This document shows, piece by piece, positions 1 to 9,652 of a stretch of 44,928 nucleotides of DNA (its first letter is position 1; each line of letters begins with the position of its first letter). The DNA comes from Bordetella parapertussis (GTDB taxonomy: Bacteria > Pseudomonadota > Gammaproteobacteria > Burkholderiales > Burkholderiaceae_C), in the NCBI GenBank assembly GCA_945870575.1, contig CAMBSK010000023.1, forward strand, positions 1 through 44,928, written 5' to 3'. The notes beneath the pieces were generated by a model. That model was not told where the DNA came from. It worked only from the letters and a program-made list of their open reading frames with translations, and searched no databases. The position numbers and the translations under genes were made by a program.

Positions 1-19
1 TGAGTGTGTAAGCAGCAGA

Positions 20-49
20 TAAAAAATAAGACTGCCATTACAGCAGTCT
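20..49 (-). terminator. Terminator of tRNA-Ile2
   Basis: A 7-bp inverted repeat (AGACTGC / GCAGTCT, arms 29-35 and 43-49) lies just downstream of the minus-strand tRNA. On that strand the hairpin is followed by a T-rich run (TATTTTTTA). This is a standard intrinsic terminator. Confidence 0.7.
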
Positions 50-60
50 CATTTAAGTTT

Positions 61-137
61 TGGTGGGCCCAACAGGACTTGAACCTGTGGCCAATCGATT
101 ATGAGTCGACTGCTCTAACCAACTGAGCTATGGGCCC
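61..137 (-). tRNA. tRNA-Ile2 (anticodon CAU, lysidine-modified)
   Basis: A full cloverleaf with encoded CCA is readable on the minus strand: acceptor GGGCCCA/TGGGCCC, D-arm GCTC/GAGC, anticodon loop CTCATAA, T-arm with GTTCAAG. The CAU anticodon alone would fit Met or Ile2. I call Ile2 because acceptor positions 4 and 5 are C-G pairs, a known recognition feature for TilS, and because the anticodon-arm sequence resembles E. coli ileX rather than metT. Automatic pipelines often label such genes tRNA-Met. Confidence 0.8.
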
Positions 138-328
138 TATAACTTTTACAACTTATTTTTTCACAACTTAGTGCTTAGCTGCTGACTATACATATTGTAG
201 AAACAGCGAAAAAAGCACTAACAACAACGTCCAAAGTGTGTGAGTGGTGTGTAAGCAAAATACAGCACCAAAAACACGCTACAAGCCGTTATTTTATTGG
301 GTTTATGCCCTATAGCTTACCAGAGTGA
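138..328. other. Spacer between tRNA-Ile2 and its decayed copy
   Basis: About 190 bp of AT-leaning DNA with no ORF of note and no clear RNA motif. It is bounded by the intact tRNA on one side and a tRNA 5'-half remnant on the other, so it may be what is left of an inserted element or of a decayed tandem tRNA copy. Confidence 0.4.
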
Positions 329-329
329 T

Positions 330-374
330 TGGATTATGAGTCCGCTGCTCTAACCAAGCATGAGCTAGGGGCCC
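330..374 (-). pseudogene. Decayed tRNA-Ile2-like 5' half
   Basis: Read on the minus strand from 374, this copies the neighbouring tRNA-Ile2: GGGCCC start, TAGCTCA, TTGGTTAGAGCAG, and the same ACTCATAATC anticodon loop. Two extra bases sit in the D-loop. The 3' side of the anticodon stem no longer pairs beyond three base pairs, and no T-arm or acceptor 3' strand follows. It cannot fold as a tRNA and is read as a fragment or pseudogene. Confidence 0.7.
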
Positions 375-444
375 GAAACGGTCATTTTACGCATGCCTCA
401 CCGCAATCATGCGAAGATACAATTTTGACTCAAAGAGACCCACC

Positions 445-951
445 ATGACCATTTCCATGTACCAGGCCAGTGTGCCGCGCATTGTCAATATGTTGACCAG
501 CCTGGACCATCTGTTGACCAAAGCCCATACCCATGTTGAAAGCAAAAAATGGAACGAAGCCGCATTGACACAGTTCCGGCTTTACCCGGACATGTTTCCA
601 CTGACACGCCAGGTACAAATCGCCTGCGATACCGCCAAGGGCCTGGTGGCCCGGTTGGCCGGTGTCGAGATTCCGGCCTACGAAGACTACGAAGTCACGC
701 TGGCCGATCTCAAGCAACGCGTCGCTAAAACCATTGCCTTTATAGAGACCTTTAATGCCGCACACATCGACGGCACCGAAGACAAAGACATCGTCACCAA
801 ACGCGGCGATGTGGAAACGCATTACAAAGGCATGCAGTTTTTACTCAACCACGCCATGCCGAATATTTATTTTCATGTGACCACGGTTTACGCCATCTTG
901 CGTCACAACGGCGTTGAATTAGGCAAGCGAGACTACCTGGGCAAAGTCTAA
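445..951 (+). CDS. DUF1993 family protein
   Basis: A 168-residue soluble protein matching the DUF1993 family along its whole length. The family core is visible: an N-terminal MYQASVP stretch, a PDMFPLTRQVQ block near residue 50, and the C-terminal FHVTTVYAILRHNGVELGK block. Its function is unknown; the family is thought to have a DinB-like helical-bundle fold, which is a family-level inference. I start at the ATG at 445, which gives the usual family N-terminus and length; the in-frame ATG at 409 would add 12 atypical residues. The gene stands alone and converges on hrcA with a shared terminator. Confidence 0.85.
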   Translation: MTISMYQASVPRIVNMLTSLDHLLTKAHTHVESKKWNEAALTQFRLYPDMFPLTRQVQIACDTAKGLVARLAGVEIPAYEDYEVTLADLKQRVAKTIAFIETFNAAHIDGTEDKDIVTKRGDVETHYKGMQFLLNHAMPNIYFHVTTVYAILRHNGVELGKRDYLGKV

Positions 952-963
952 ATAGTCCTCTTG

Positions 964-1003
964 AAAAACCGCCGGTTCGCAAGCCAATGCACCGGCGGTT
1001 TTT
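964..1003. terminator. Bidirectional terminator, DUF1993 / hrcA
   Basis: A strong inverted repeat (AAAAACCGCCGGT at 964-976, ACCGGCGGTTTTT at 991-1003) gives a GC-rich stem with an A tract before and a T tract after. It can therefore terminate both convergent genes. It abuts the hrcA stop codon. Confidence 0.9.
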
Positions 1004-2004
1004 TATTTGTGGCTCAGGGCGTTGCTCACCAATTTGGCGGTGATGTCGACGATTTGAATCATCCGGTCGTAAGGCATGCGGGTCGGGCCTATGACGCCAA
1101 GTGTGCCAACCACTTGCCCGTCGACCTCGTAATTGGCGCTGACCACCGACAACTCTTCAAACGGCACGATCTGGCTTTCGCCGCCTATGTAAATGCGCAC
1201 ACCGGCGGCCTGGTTAGACATGTCGAGCAAGCGCATGAGTTGTGCTTTTTGCTCGAACACATCAAAGGCGCGGCGCAACTGGCCCATGTCGCTGGAAAAA
1301 TCAGAGACTGACAACAGGTTGCGTTCGCCGCTGATGACCACCTCGTCCTCGGTGGAATTGATGGTTTCTGAACTGAATTGAACCGCCGCCTGCATCAGCG
1401 CGGCGATTTCACTGCGCAGCTTTTCAACTTCCTGTTGCAAGCGCTGACGCACTTCCTCTATGCCCATGCCTACATAGTGAGCGTTCAGGTAATTGGACGC
1501 TTCAATGAGTTGCGACTGCGTGATGTCTGTGTCGGTGAAGATGACCCGGTTTTGCACATCGCCCTCGGGCGAGACGATGATGACCAGCACGCGTTTGTCA
1601 GACAGGCGTAAAAATTCGATATGGTGAAAAACCGAACCCCGGCGCGGCGACATGACGACGCCGACAAAATTGGACAGGTTAGACAACAGGCTGGCCGCGT
1701 TGACAATGACTTTTTGCGGCTGTTCGGGTACCAGCGTGGGTGCGTGCAGGTCTTCGCGGTTGACGGTCAGCATGGTGTCGACAAACAAGCGGTAGCCTCT
1801 GGCCGTCGGTATGCGTCCGGCCGAGGTATGCGGGCTGACAATCAGCCCCAACTCCTCCAGATCGGCCATGACGTTACGCACCGTGGCAGGCGACAATTCA
1901 ATGCCGTTGGCGCGCGACAAGGTGCGTGAACCCACCGGTTGGCCGTCCGCGATATAGCGCTCAACCAGGGTTTTCAACAGCAACTTGGCTCGGTCATCCA
2001 GCAT
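1003..2004 (-). CDS. hrcA: Heat-inducible transcription repressor HrcA
   Basis: A 333-residue HrcA. The N-terminal winged-helix DNA-binding domain (about residues 1-100) carries the family blocks [27 protein letters not shown] and HTSAGRIPT; a GAF-like central/C-terminal domain follows. HrcA binds CIRCE (TTAGCACTC-N9-GAGTGCTAA) and represses chaperone genes, and GroEL modulates its activity in studied bacteria. I start at the ATG at 2004: AAAGG then lies 6 nt upstream and the protein begins MLDDRAKLL as in relatives; the ATG at 2010 sits directly on the AAAGG. No CIRCE precedes hrcA itself, but a perfect one lies before rpoH at 24447. Confidence 0.95.
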   Translation of the reverse strand: MLDDRAKLLLKTLVERYIADGQPVGSRTLSRANGIELSPATVRNVMADLEELGLIVSPHTSAGRIPTARGYRLFVDTMLTVNREDLHAPTLVPEQPQKVIVNAASLLSNLSNFVGVVMSPRRGSVFHHIEFLRLSDKRVLVIIVSPEGDVQNRVIFTDTDITQSQLIEASNYLNAHYVGMGIEEVRQRLQQEVEKLRSEIAALMQAAVQFSSETINSTEDEVVISGERNLLSVSDFSSDMGQLRRAFDVFEQKAQLMRLLDMSNQAAGVRIYIGGESQIVPFEELSVVSANYEVDGQVVGTLGVIGPTRMPYDRMIQIVDITAKLVSNALSHK

Positions 2005-2018
2005 GGTCATCCTTTCGA

Positions 2019-2032
2019 ATCATTTTAATGAT
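2019..2032. promoter_or_regulatory. Palindrome in the hrcA/nadK divergent spacer
   Basis: ATCATT-TT-AATGAT is a perfect inverted repeat in the 39-bp gap between the two divergent starts. It could be a shared operator or overlap promoter elements. AT-rich 6-bp arms also occur by chance, so this is weak. Confidence 0.3.
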
Positions 2033-2043
2033 GTAATTTGCCC

Positions 2044-2940
2044 ATGAGCCTGACTTTCCGCCACATTGCCCTGATCGGCAAACACCACTCCGCTTTCAAC
2101 AGCGCCCCGCCCGCCCAGGCCAGGCAGGTATTGACTTCTCTGACCCAATGGCTGAGGCAATCGGGGGCGGAGGTGTTTCTGGAAAAGGACTCGGCCCAGC
2201 AAATCGGGCTGGAGGTTGCGCCGACGTTAGATATTCAAGGCATTGCAGACCAATGCGATCTGGCGCTGGTGGTAGGGGGTGACGGTACCATGCTCGGCTT
2301 TGGGCGGCAGCTGGCCCCGCACGGCGTGCCTTTGATAGGCATTAACCAAGGCCGCTTAGGCTTTATCACCGACATTGCTTTGAACCAGCTCGAGGCCAGG
2401 CTCGAGCCCATGCTGCACGGTGAATACGAGGAAGACCACCGGGTCATGCTACACGCCCAGGTCTGGCGCGGCGCAGAGCTTGTGCTGGAGGCGCAGGCTT
2501 TGAACGACGTGGTGGTCAACCGCGGCGCCACCACCGGCATGGTCGAGTTGCGCGTCAGCGTTGACGGCAATTTTGTGGCTAACCAACGCGCCGACGGCCT
2601 CATCATTGCCACCCCGACCGGTTCCACCGCCTATGCTTTGTCAGCCGGTGGGCCTTTGCTGCAACCATCGCTTGGCGGTCTGGTGATGGTGCCGATTGCG
2701 CCGCACACCTTGTCCAACCGGCCGCTGGTATTGACCGATTCGGCGCAAATCCTAATTGAACTGGTGGCCGGGCGCGACGCCAGCGCCAATTTCGATATGC
2801 AGTCGCTGGCATCGCTGGTGATAGGCGATCAGGTCAAGGTGCGTAAATCACAACACCATGCGGTATTTCTTCACCCCCGGGGCTGGAGTTACTTTGACAC
2901 ACTCAGACAAAAACTGCATTGGAACGAGGGAGGTTCATGA
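2044..2940 (+). CDS. nadK: NAD kinase
   Basis: ATP-dependent NAD kinase, the cytosolic enzyme that makes NADP from NAD. The 298-residue protein has the catalytic GGDGT motif at about residues 78-82, an NDVV segment near 159, and the [15 protein letters not shown] substrate-binding loop near 195. Length is normal for the family. I start at the ATG at 2044 (MSLTFRH); the upstream TTG adds two residues and is unlikely. It is divergent from hrcA and its stop overlaps the recN start by 4 nt (ATGA), so the two are probably co-translated. The nadK-recN pairing is common in proteobacteria. Confidence 0.95.
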   Translation: MSLTFRHIALIGKHHSAFNSAPPAQARQVLTSLTQWLRQSGAEVFLEKDSAQQIGLEVAPTLDIQGIADQCDLALVVGGDGTMLGFGRQLAPHGVPLIGINQGRLGFITDIALNQLEARLEPMLHGEYEEDHRVMLHAQVWRGAELVLEAQALNDVVVNRGATTGMVELRVSVDGNFVANQRADGLIIATPTGSTAYALSAGGPLLQPSLGGLVMVPIAPHTLSNRPLVLTDSAQILIELVAGRDASANFDMQSLASLVIGDQVKVRKSQHHAVFLHPRGWSYFDTLRQKLHWNEGGS

Positions 2941-4628
2941 GTCTGCAACGCATCAGCCTGCGCGACTTTGTTATCGTACGCCAGCTTGAACTTGATGTAG
3001 CCAACGGCTTCAGCGTTCTCAGCGGCGAAACCGGCGCCGGTAAATCTATTTTGATAGACGCGCTGCAATTGGTGCTGGGCGCTCGCGCCGACGCCGGTGT
3101 GGTGCGCGAAGGTGCGGCACGCACCGAAATCAGTGCTGGCTTTGCGGCCGGCTCAGCGGTCAATCACTGGCTGCAAGACAACTGCTTTGACCAAAGCGAT
3201 GAACTGCTGCTCAGACGCAGCGTGGACGCCCAAGGCAAGAGCCGGGCTTGGATCAACGGCAGCGCCGCCACCGCCGCCCAGTTGCGCGACATCGGCGACC
3301 AACTGGTTGATATACACGGCCAACACGCCTGGCAAAGCCTGACCAAACCCAGCGCGGTGCGCGGCCTTCTGGACGCTTATGCCGGCGTGGATTCACGCCA
3401 GTTGCTGCAGGTCTGGGACGACTGGCGCGCCGCGCAGCAAACGCTCAAGCACGCACGTCTGACACAAAACCAGTTGCAACAAGAACGCGAACGCCTGGCC
3501 TGGCAAATCGGCGAAGTCGACAAACTGGCGCCCCGCGCTGACGAATGGGACGACTTAAATGCACAACACTCTCGCCTTTCAAACGCACAGACCTTGATAG
3601 AAGCCGCCCAAAACGCTTTGCAACATCTGAATGGTGAAGAAGAAGCTGCCACCTTGGGTTTGACACATGCACAAAACGCTTTGCTGGCACAAAGCCATAT
3701 CGAGCCCGAGTTTCAAGTGCTGGCCGACCAACTGGCAACCTGTCTGGCACAGGCCGAAGACGCAGCCCACAGCCTGCAAGCCTGGCTGCGCCGCGCCGAC
3801 CTGGATCCGCAAGGCCTGCAAGAACTTGATGAAAGACTGGGCTTGTGGGTCTCGCTGTCGCGCCGCTACAAACGCACCCCGGCTGAATTGCCGGATTTGT
3901 ACGCGGGCTGGCAACTTGAATTGCAAAAGCTGGACGCCGCCGCAGATTTGGCAGCGCTTGAAAAAGCCGAGCAAGCTGCGGCCCTGGCATTCAACAAAGA
4001 GGCCAAATTGCTCAGCAAAGCTCGCGCGGCAGCCGCGCCCAAATTGGCTGCCAGCATCACCGCCGGTATGCAAAACCTGGGCATGCAAGGCGGGCGTTTT
4101 GAGGTCGTGCTGGAAAACCTGGCCGAACCCGCCAGCCATGGTCTGGAAGACATTCAATTTCTGGTCGCCGGTCATGCAACCAGCACACCACGCCCGGTTG
4201 GCAAAGTGGCGTCAGGTGGCGAGTTGTCGCGGATTGCACTGGCCATTGCCGTCACCACTAGCCAATTGGGTACAGCGCAAACGTTGATCTTTGACGAAGT
4301 CGATTCAGGTGTCGGCGGCGCGGTGGCCGAAACTGTGGGACGCTTGATGAAACAACTCGGGCGCGACCGCCAAGTCATGGCCGTCACGCATTTGCCGCAA
4401 GTCGCCGCCTGTGCAGACAACCATTGGGTGGTGTCCAAACAATCCGACAAGCAAGGCAGTTTCAGCGCGGTTGAAACCGTCAACGGCGAACAGCGTGTGA
4501 GCGAAATCGCCCGCATGCTGGGCGGCGAACGTTTGTCAGACACCACGCACGCGCATGCGCGTGAAATGCTGCAAACCATGGCCAGCGCCAGCACCGCCAA
4601 AGCCAAAACGCGGGCCGCCAAAACATGA
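2937..4628 (+). CDS. recN: DNA repair protein RecN
   Basis: SMC-like ATPase of double-strand-break repair, acting early with RecA on the nucleoid. The 563-residue protein has Walker A GETGAGKS near residue 30, a long helical/coiled-coil middle rich in Gln, Leu and Ala (about 150-370), the ABC signature [10 protein letters not shown] near 424, and Walker [13 protein letters not shown] near 451. The ATG at 2937 has a good GAGGGAGG ribosome site and overlaps the nadK stop (ATGA). Its own stop overlaps the rapZ start in the same way, giving a tight nadK-recN-rapZ unit. No SOS box was recognised upstream, as the gene lies inside the operon. Confidence 0.95.
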   Translation: MSLQRISLRDFVIVRQLELDVANGFSVLSGETGAGKSILIDALQLVLGARADAGVVREGAARTEISAGFAAGSAVNHWLQDNCFDQSDELLLRRSVDAQGKSRAWINGSAATAAQLRDIGDQLVDIHGQHAWQSLTKPSAVRGLLDAYAGVDSRQLLQVWDDWRAAQQTLKHARLTQNQLQQERERLAWQIGEVDKLAPRADEWDDLNAQHSRLSNAQTLIEAAQNALQHLNGEEEAATLGLTHAQNALLAQSHIEPEFQVLADQLATCLAQAEDAAHSLQAWLRRADLDPQGLQELDERLGLWVSLSRRYKRTPAELPDLYAGWQLELQKLDAAADLAALEKAEQAAALAFNKEAKLLSKARAAAAPKLAASITAGMQNLGMQGGRFEVVLENLAEPASHGLEDIQFLVAGHATSTPRPVGKVASGGELSRIALAIAVTTSQLGTAQTLIFDEVDSGVGGAVAETVGRLMKQLGRDRQVMAVTHLPQVAACADNHWVVSKQSDKQGSFSAVETVNGEQRVSEIARMLGGERLSDTTHAHAREMLQTMASASTAKAKTRAAKT

Positions 4629-5494
4629 AACGCGAACTCGTGCTGATCACTGGCATGGCCGGTTCCGGCAAGTCGATTGCCTTGCACGCGTTGGAGGACG
4701 CAGGCTATTACTGTGTCGACAATTTGCCGCCCGAATTGCTGATGCCGTTTGTGCAACTCGAAGACCGCAAGCAAACCACCAAAGTGGCCATCGCCATGGA
4801 TGTGCGCAGCGCCAACGCTTTGCATACCGTGCCGGCGCAACTGGCCGATTTGCGCAAACAAGACGTGAATGTGCGCCTGCTGTTTTTGGACGCAGGCTCA
4901 GACACCTTGTTGCGGCGTTTTTCGGAAACACGGCGCAACCATCCGCTGTCTCATGCATCAACGGACGGCACGCAAACCGCCAGAGATTTGATGAACGCTA
5001 TCGAACTCGAACGCCAGTTCCTGGCTGACTTGCGCGAAGAATCGCACATCATTGACACCAGCCAATTGCGCGCCAGCAAATTGCAAAGCTATATCCACGA
5101 TTTGGTCACAGCCGCCAGCTCGCAATTGACATTGATGTTTGAATCCTTCGCCTTCAAGCGCGGTATCCCGGTACATGCCGATTTTGTGTTTGATGTGCGC
5201 ATGTTGCCCAACCCGCATTACGAAGCGGGCTTGAAAGAGCAAACCGGGCGCGACGCGCCGGTGGCTGATTGGCTTGACCAACATGCGTCTGTACACGCCA
5301 TGGAAAACCAAATCAGCAGCTTCATGGACCAGTGGTTACCGTCTTTGAAAGAGGATCACCGCAGCTATGTGACCGTGGCCATAGGTTGCACCGGCGGTCA
5401 GCACCGCTCGGTCTACCTGGTCGAGCGCTTGCACCAGCGCTTTGCCAAAAACTGGGTCAGCTTGAAACGCCACCGCGAGCTGGACGTGGTTTAA
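4625..5494 (+). CDS. rapZ: RNase adapter / nucleotide-binding protein RapZ
   Basis: A 289-residue RapZ (YvcJ) family protein. The N-terminal P-loop domain has Walker A GMAGSGKS at about residues 10-17 and the family VDNLPP motif near 35. The C-terminal domain carries the conserved GCTGGQHRS segment near 258, used in E. coli for RNA and amino-sugar sensing. In E. coli RapZ targets the small RNA GlmZ for RNase E cleavage; whether the betaproteobacterial protein does so is unproven. The start overlaps the recN stop (ATGA). Its last 38 nt overlap the end of convergent mutY. Confidence 0.93.
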   Translation: MKRELVLITGMAGSGKSIALHALEDAGYYCVDNLPPELLMPFVQLEDRKQTTKVAIAMDVRSANALHTVPAQLADLRKQDVNVRLLFLDAGSDTLLRRFSETRRNHPLSHASTDGTQTARDLMNAIELERQFLADLREESHIIDTSQLRASKLQSYIHDLVTAASSQLTLMFESFAFKRGIPVHADFVFDVRMLPNPHYEAGLKEQTGRDAPVADWLDQHASVHAMENQISSFMDQWLPSLKEDHRSYVTVAIGCTGGQHRSVYLVERLHQRFAKNWVSLKRHRELDVV

Positions 5495-6518
5495 GCAACT
5501 GCGGCTCCAGCAATTTACGCACCGGCGCAGGCAAACCCATGACCGGCCATTGCGCAGTGCTAAACCAACCGCCTGCGCCTAAGGTTATCTTCTCGGGCAA
5601 CAACACATGACAGGCATGCAAATGCAAATCCTTGTGCGTCAACACATGCACCAAAGCAGGCTCCACCCTCACTGAATGGCGCAAGCGTTCAGGCACCGCC
5701 TCCAGCAATTGCTGTTCTGAATCGAACAAGGGCTGGGTGTAAAGACCCGCCCATACCCCGGTGTGCGGACGCTGAGACAACCAAACATCTCCCTCTTGGG
5801 TTGAGGCACACAACAGCCACAGGCTTTGCGCGCTGCGCTTGATCTTTCGGGTTTTGACCGGGTAATCCGACGGGTTGGCGCCTGCTGCTGCCACGCAATC
5901 CGCGCACACCGGGCAGCGCGGGCAATCCGGTGAGGTACGGGTACACAAGGTAGCGCCCAGATCCATGATGCCCTGGGTGTAGGACGGCATATCAATAGCA
6001 TTTAATGGCAGGCAGTTATCGGCGATGGCTTGGAGTTTTTTTTCATTGGCAGATGAAGACAAATCCAGCGCAAAGCCCTGGTGCCGGGTCAACACGCGTT
6101 TCACGTTGCCATCCAAAATAGCAACACGCTGCTCGAAACACAACGACGCAATGGCTGCAGCCGTTGAAGGCCCTATGCCTTTAAGCGTTTGCAATCCTTC
6201 CATTTGCTGCGGAAACACGCCGCCGAATTCGCTCACCACCTGCTGCGCACAAGCGTGCAAATTGCGCGCCCGGCTGTAATAACCCAGCCCGCTCCACAAA
6301 CCCAGCACTTGGTCTAAGTGCGCAGCGGCCAGTGCCTGCACATCAGGAAACGCTGTCAAAAACCGCTGGTAATAGCCCAGCACGGTGACCACCTGGGTTT
6401 GCTGCAACATGACTTCAGACAACCAGACGCGGTAGGGGTCGCGCGTGTTTTGCCAGGGCAAGTCATGACGCCCGTGCAGCCTTTGCCAATCCACCAGACG
6501 CAGAGCAAAGCTGCTCAC
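5457..6518 (-). CDS. mutY: Adenine DNA glycosylase MutY
   Basis: Removes adenine mispaired with 8-oxoguanine. The 353-residue protein shows LPWQ at 20-23, catalytic Glu35 in SEVMLQQT, the helix-hairpin-helix [11 protein letters not shown], the DGNVKRVL segment with the catalytic Asp region, and a 4Fe-4S loop with the expected C-X6-C-X2-C-X5-C spacing. A NUDIX-like C-terminal domain follows and reads 8-oxoG. No ATG exists near the N-terminus; I choose the GTG at 6518, which overlaps the mutM stop (GTGA) and gives a standard MutY start. Further upstream residues belong to the mutM reading region. It converges on rapZ with a 38-nt overlap and no terminator between them. Confidence 0.95.
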   Translation of the reverse strand: MSSFALRLVDWQRLHGRHDLPWQNTRDPYRVWLSEVMLQQTQVVTVLGYYQRFLTAFPDVQALAAAHLDQVLGLWSGLGYYSRARNLHACAQQVVSEFGGVFPQQMEGLQTLKGIGPSTAAAIASLCFEQRVAILDGNVKRVLTRHQGFALDLSSSANEKKLQAIADNCLPLNAIDMPSYTQGIMDLGATLCTRTSPDCPRCPVCADCVAAAGANPSDYPVKTRKIKRSAQSLWLLCASTQEGDVWLSQRPHTGVWAGLYTQPLFDSEQQLLEAVPERLRHSVRVEPALVHVLTHKDLHLHACHVLLPEKITLGAGGWFSTAQWPVMGLPAPVRKLLEPQLLKPRPARGGVSS

Positions 6519-7330
6519 GGCTTTTGGCACACAGGGCAGTAAAACGTCGAACGCTGGCCTTGCACCAGTCGCTTGATCGGCGCGGTACAAACAAGGCACG
6601 GCTCGCCTGCACGGTCGTACACCTTGGCTTCGAGTTGGAAATAACCGTTTTGCCCTTGGGCGTTGGAGAAATCGCGCAAGCTGCTGCCGCCCTGCGCTAC
6701 GGCGCGCGCCAGCACATCGCGTATGGCCTGGTGCAATTTGGCGGCGCGCGGTTTGCTGATGCGAGAGGCCCGGGTGGTCGGGCGAATCCCTGCCAGAAAC
6801 AAGGCCTCGCTAGCGTAAATATTGCCCACGCCCACCACCAACTCGCCTGCCAGCAACACCTGTTTGATAGGTGCCTGTTTCTTCTTCATACCTTCGGCGA
6901 ACATGGCGGCACTAAAGCCCTCGCCCAGCGGCTCCACCCCCAGATGTCCAAGTAATTTCTGCGCCACGGCGTCTTGCTCGTGGTCAGCATAAACGACAGC
7001 GCCGAACCGTCTGGGATCGTGTAAACGCAACAAGCCATGGCTGGTCAGTAAATCAAAATGGTCATGTTTACCAACGGGTAAGCCCGGCGGCCCGAAGCGC
7101 AAGGAGCCGGACATACCCAAGTGCACCAGCAACAACCCGGTGGATAAATCAATCAACAGGTATTTACCCCGACGCCTGACCTGCAAAACCTGCTTGCCGC
7201 GCAAGGACTGCGTATCGCAACCCAGCGGCCAGCGCAACGGCAGCCCCAGGCGCGCATCCACAACCTGCGCACCGGCAATGGCCTGCGCAAAACTCAGCCG
7301 GGTGACTTCAACTTCGGGTAATTCAGGCAT
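6515..7330 (-). CDS. mutM: Formamidopyrimidine-DNA glycosylase MutM (Fpg)
   Basis: Excises 8-oxoguanine and formamidopyrimidines and nicks the abasic site. The 271-residue protein starts MPELPEVE, so the catalytic Pro (after Met removal) and Glu are in place; a conserved Lys sits in [10 protein letters not shown]-terminal zinc finger has the C-X2-C-X16-C-X2-C spacing. The ATG at 7330 is set by that N-terminus, since the catalytic proline must follow the initiator. It is directly followed by mutY with a 4-nt overlap, so both GO-repair glycosylases are made from one message. It is divergent from the TPR gene with a 39-bp gap. Confidence 0.96.
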   Translation of the reverse strand: MPELPEVEVTRLSFAQAIAGAQVVDARLGLPLRWPLGCDTQSLRGKQVLQVRRRGKYLLIDLSTGLLLVHLGMSGSLRFGPPGLPVGKHDHFDLLTSHGLLRLHDPRRFGAVVYADHEQDAVAQKLLGHLGVEPLGEGFSAAMFAEGMKKKQAPIKQVLLAGELVVGVGNIYASEALFLAGIRPTTRASRISKPRAAKLHQAIRDVLARAVAQGGSSLRDFSNAQGQNGYFQLEAKVYDRAGEPCLVCTAPIKRLVQGQRSTFYCPVCQKP

Positions 7331-7369
7331 GCTAGGCACTCTTTCTGTGAGTGGGATTATCATTCTGTA

Positions 7370-9130
7370 ATGAATACCTTCCAACGCCACATTTTTTCGC
7401 CCCCTTCTCTAGCAGGATTCGCTTGCTGCTTGCTCACGGGTATCTCCCTTCTCCCGGCTTATGCCCAAGTTCCCGACAAGGATTCTTCAGCAGCAAAGCC
7501 GGAGGTGATCAGCAACTCCAACTTGAATGCCGATACGGCCTTGTTGATCATGCTCGGCGAATTGCAAGCCGCGCAAGGCGATCCGGGTGCCGCTTATTCT
7601 TTGTTGCTGGATGCAGCACGCAAGACCGGCGATCAGTCTCTTTATAAACGCGCAATAGACGTTGCCCTGAACTCGCGCAACGGCACAGCAGCGCTTGACG
7701 GTGCTAAGGCTTGGAAAAAAGCTTTTCCCTTGTCGCGTGACGCCAACCGCTACGTGCTGCAAATTCTGGTGGCTTTGAACCAGTTGGCCGAAAGCCTGAT
7801 GCCTCTGCGCAGCTATGTACAACTGGCACCTGAAGCAGAACAGGTGCTGCTGATCAACGGTTTGCCGCAGATTTTTGCCCAGGCCAAAGACCAGGAATTG
7901 GCCGCAGCGGTGGTGGAACAGGCACTGGTGCCATTTGTAGACAAACCCGCCACAGGAGCAGCCAGCTGGACAACGATTGGGCGCATGCGGGTAGCCGCCA
8001 AGAAATTGCCCGGGGCATTGGAAACCATAGACAAAGCATTTGCCATCGATCCCAAAGCCATAGAACCCGGCTTTCTGGCACTGGAACTTTTGTCTTTGGG
8101 CATGACCGAAGCCGAGCCGATTTTAAAGCGCATCCTCACGCCGGATTCACCACCGACCATGCGCTTGACCTATGCGCGTGTATTGATTGACGCCCAACGT
8201 TTGCTGGACGCCAGCGAGCTGCTGCAGTCCCTCAATAAAAGCCATCCGGTTTTCAGCGAAGCCTGGCTGGTGCAAGGCGCATTGTGGGTTGAACTCGGCA
8301 AAGACACCGAAGCCCAACAATCCTTGTTGCGTTATATCGAGCTGGAAAAAAACAAAGAAGACGCCCGGCTTTCACAGGCTTATTTAATGCTGTCGAAAAT
8401 CGCCAACAACCAGAAAAAAACAGCTGAAGCTGAAAGCTGGTTGAACAAGATTGACGACCCCGAGTCCCTGGCCCAGGTGCAGATTCAACGCGCCAACATG
8501 TTGGCCAGCCGCGGCGAGATGGCCAAGGCACGCGCCCTGTTAGCCGATTTGCCGCAGAACACGCCCCAGGAAAAACGCGTGCGCCTGCAAGCCGAACTTC
8601 AATTGCTGCGCGACTACAAAATGTACGAAGCTGCTTACCAGGTGTTAACCAAAGCCAGCAAAGCCGAGCCTGAAGATCTGGACTTGCGCTACGAAGTTGC
8701 CATGGCCGCCGAAAAAATCAACCGCATCGACGAAATGGAAAAACTGCTGCGCAGCATCATCGAGGCCAATCCAGAATTCCAACACGCTTACAACGCCCTG
8801 GGTTATGCCCTGGCCGATCGCAATATGCGTTTGCCCGAAGCCCGTGCCTTGATCGTCAAAGCGCTGGAATTCGCGCCTGAAGATCCGATGATCACCGACA
8901 GCCTGGGCTGGGTGGAATTCCGCATGGGCAACAAACAAGCCGCTCTGGCCATACTGCAACGTGCTTATGACACCAAAAACGACCCCGAAATCGCCACCCA
9001 CTTGGGAGAAGTGCACTGGAGCCTTGGTTTGAAAGACAAAGCCATAAAAATTTGGCGCGATGCATTGAAATCCAACCCTAAAAATGATTTGTTACAGGAA
9101 ACTTTAAAACGCTTAAAGGTCAAACTTTGA
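7370..9130 (+). CDS. Periplasmic/outer-membrane tetratricopeptide repeat protein
   Basis: A 586-residue protein with a signal peptide (hydrophobic core about 15-30, cleavage after AYA) and mostly helical TPR-like repeats along its length. The clearest repeats are in the last 150 residues, with [27 protein letters not shown] and [16 protein letters not shown]. Substrate and exact role are unknown. Its place before lolB and ispE is conserved in Burkholderiales, which suggests an envelope-assembly function, but that is inference. The stop overlaps the lolB TTG start (TTGA). No strong ribosome site is seen before the ATG. Confidence 0.85.
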   Translation: MNTFQRHIFSPPSLAGFACCLLTGISLLPAYAQVPDKDSSAAKPEVISNSNLNADTALLIMLGELQAAQGDPGAAYSLLLDAARKTGDQSLYKRAIDVALNSRNGTAALDGAKAWKKAFPLSRDANRYVLQILVALNQLAESLMPLRSYVQLAPEAEQVLLINGLPQIFAQAKDQELAAAVVEQALVPFVDKPATGAASWTTIGRMRVAAKKLPGALETIDKAFAIDPKAIEPGFLALELLSLGMTEAEPILKRILTPDSPPTMRLTYARVLIDAQRLLDASELLQSLNKSHPVFSEAWLVQGALWVELGKDTEAQQSLLRYIELEKNKEDARLSQAYLMLSKIANNQKKTAEAESWLNKIDDPESLAQVQIQRANMLASRGEMAKARALLADLPQNTPQEKRVRLQAELQLLRDYKMYEAAYQVLTKASKAEPEDLDLRYEVAMAAEKINRIDEMEKLLRSIIEANPEFQHAYNALGYALADRNMRLPEARALIVKALEFAPEDPMITDSLGWVEFRMGNKQAALAILQRAYDTKNDPEIATHLGEVHWSLGLKDKAIKIWRDALKSNPKNDLLQETLKRLKVKL

Positions 9131-9645
9131 CCAAGCGGCTGGCTGCCATCACCGGCAACTGGCTGCTGCTGGCCACGTTGTGCTGTGTGCTCTCAGCTTG
9201 CGGTCTTTTTTCTACCAAAAGCAAGCATACGGCGCTGGCCCAAACCGGCAATTGGGAAGGCCGGCTTAATTTAAAAACCCTGACCAAGCCGCCCGAACAA
9301 TTCAGCGCAAATTTCTCCCTGCAAGGCACGGCAGCACTTGGCGAATTGACAATTTACACGCCCATAGGTACCACGCTGGCCGTGGCCAGTTGGAATGCTG
9401 AAGGCGCTGTCTTGGAAGAAGGTTCACAAAAGCAGAAATTTGTCTCCATGGAGGCACTTACCAAACATGTCACCGGCGCCAGTCTGCCGTTGACTTCGCT
9501 GATGTCCTGGCTCAACACCGACGGCCCGCCTTTGGAAGACTGGGAAATCCGCTCTGAAAACCAGCCGGGCGGCAGACGATTGTTTGCCAAACGGGTCAGC
9601 CCCATGCCGCAACTGCAGTTGACTTTGATAATAGATCCGCCCTGA
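9127..9645 (+). CDS. lolB: Outer-membrane lipoprotein LolB
   Basis: Receives lipoproteins from LolA and inserts them in the outer membrane. The 172-residue protein has a lipoprotein signal with lipobox LSAC (Cys25), then a GNWEGRLNLK segment and a beta-rich domain typical of LolB, including LTIYTPIGTTLA. It is somewhat shorter than the E. coli protein (about 207). The start is a TTG at 9127 that overlaps the preceding stop; no in-frame ATG leaves an intact signal peptide. Position between the TPR gene and ispE supports the call. Confidence 0.88.
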   Translation: MTKRLAAITGNWLLLATLCCVLSACGLFSTKSKHTALAQTGNWEGRLNLKTLTKPPEQFSANFSLQGTAALGELTIYTPIGTTLAVASWNAEGAVLEEGSQKQKFVSMEALTKHVTGASLPLTSLMSWLNTDGPPLEDWEIRSENQPGGRRLFAKRVSPMPQLQLTLIIDPP

Positions 9646-9652
9646 GCCGCAC

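Noticed and set aside
3445..3990. 181-codon minus-strand frame inside recN
   Set aside because: It lies wholly antisense to recN, which has all its motifs, and encodes no recognisable domain. GC-biased codons create such shadows.
4172..4861. 229-codon minus-strand frame over recN and rapZ ends
   Set aside because: Antisense to two well-supported genes with overlapping start and stop; no ribosome site or domain.
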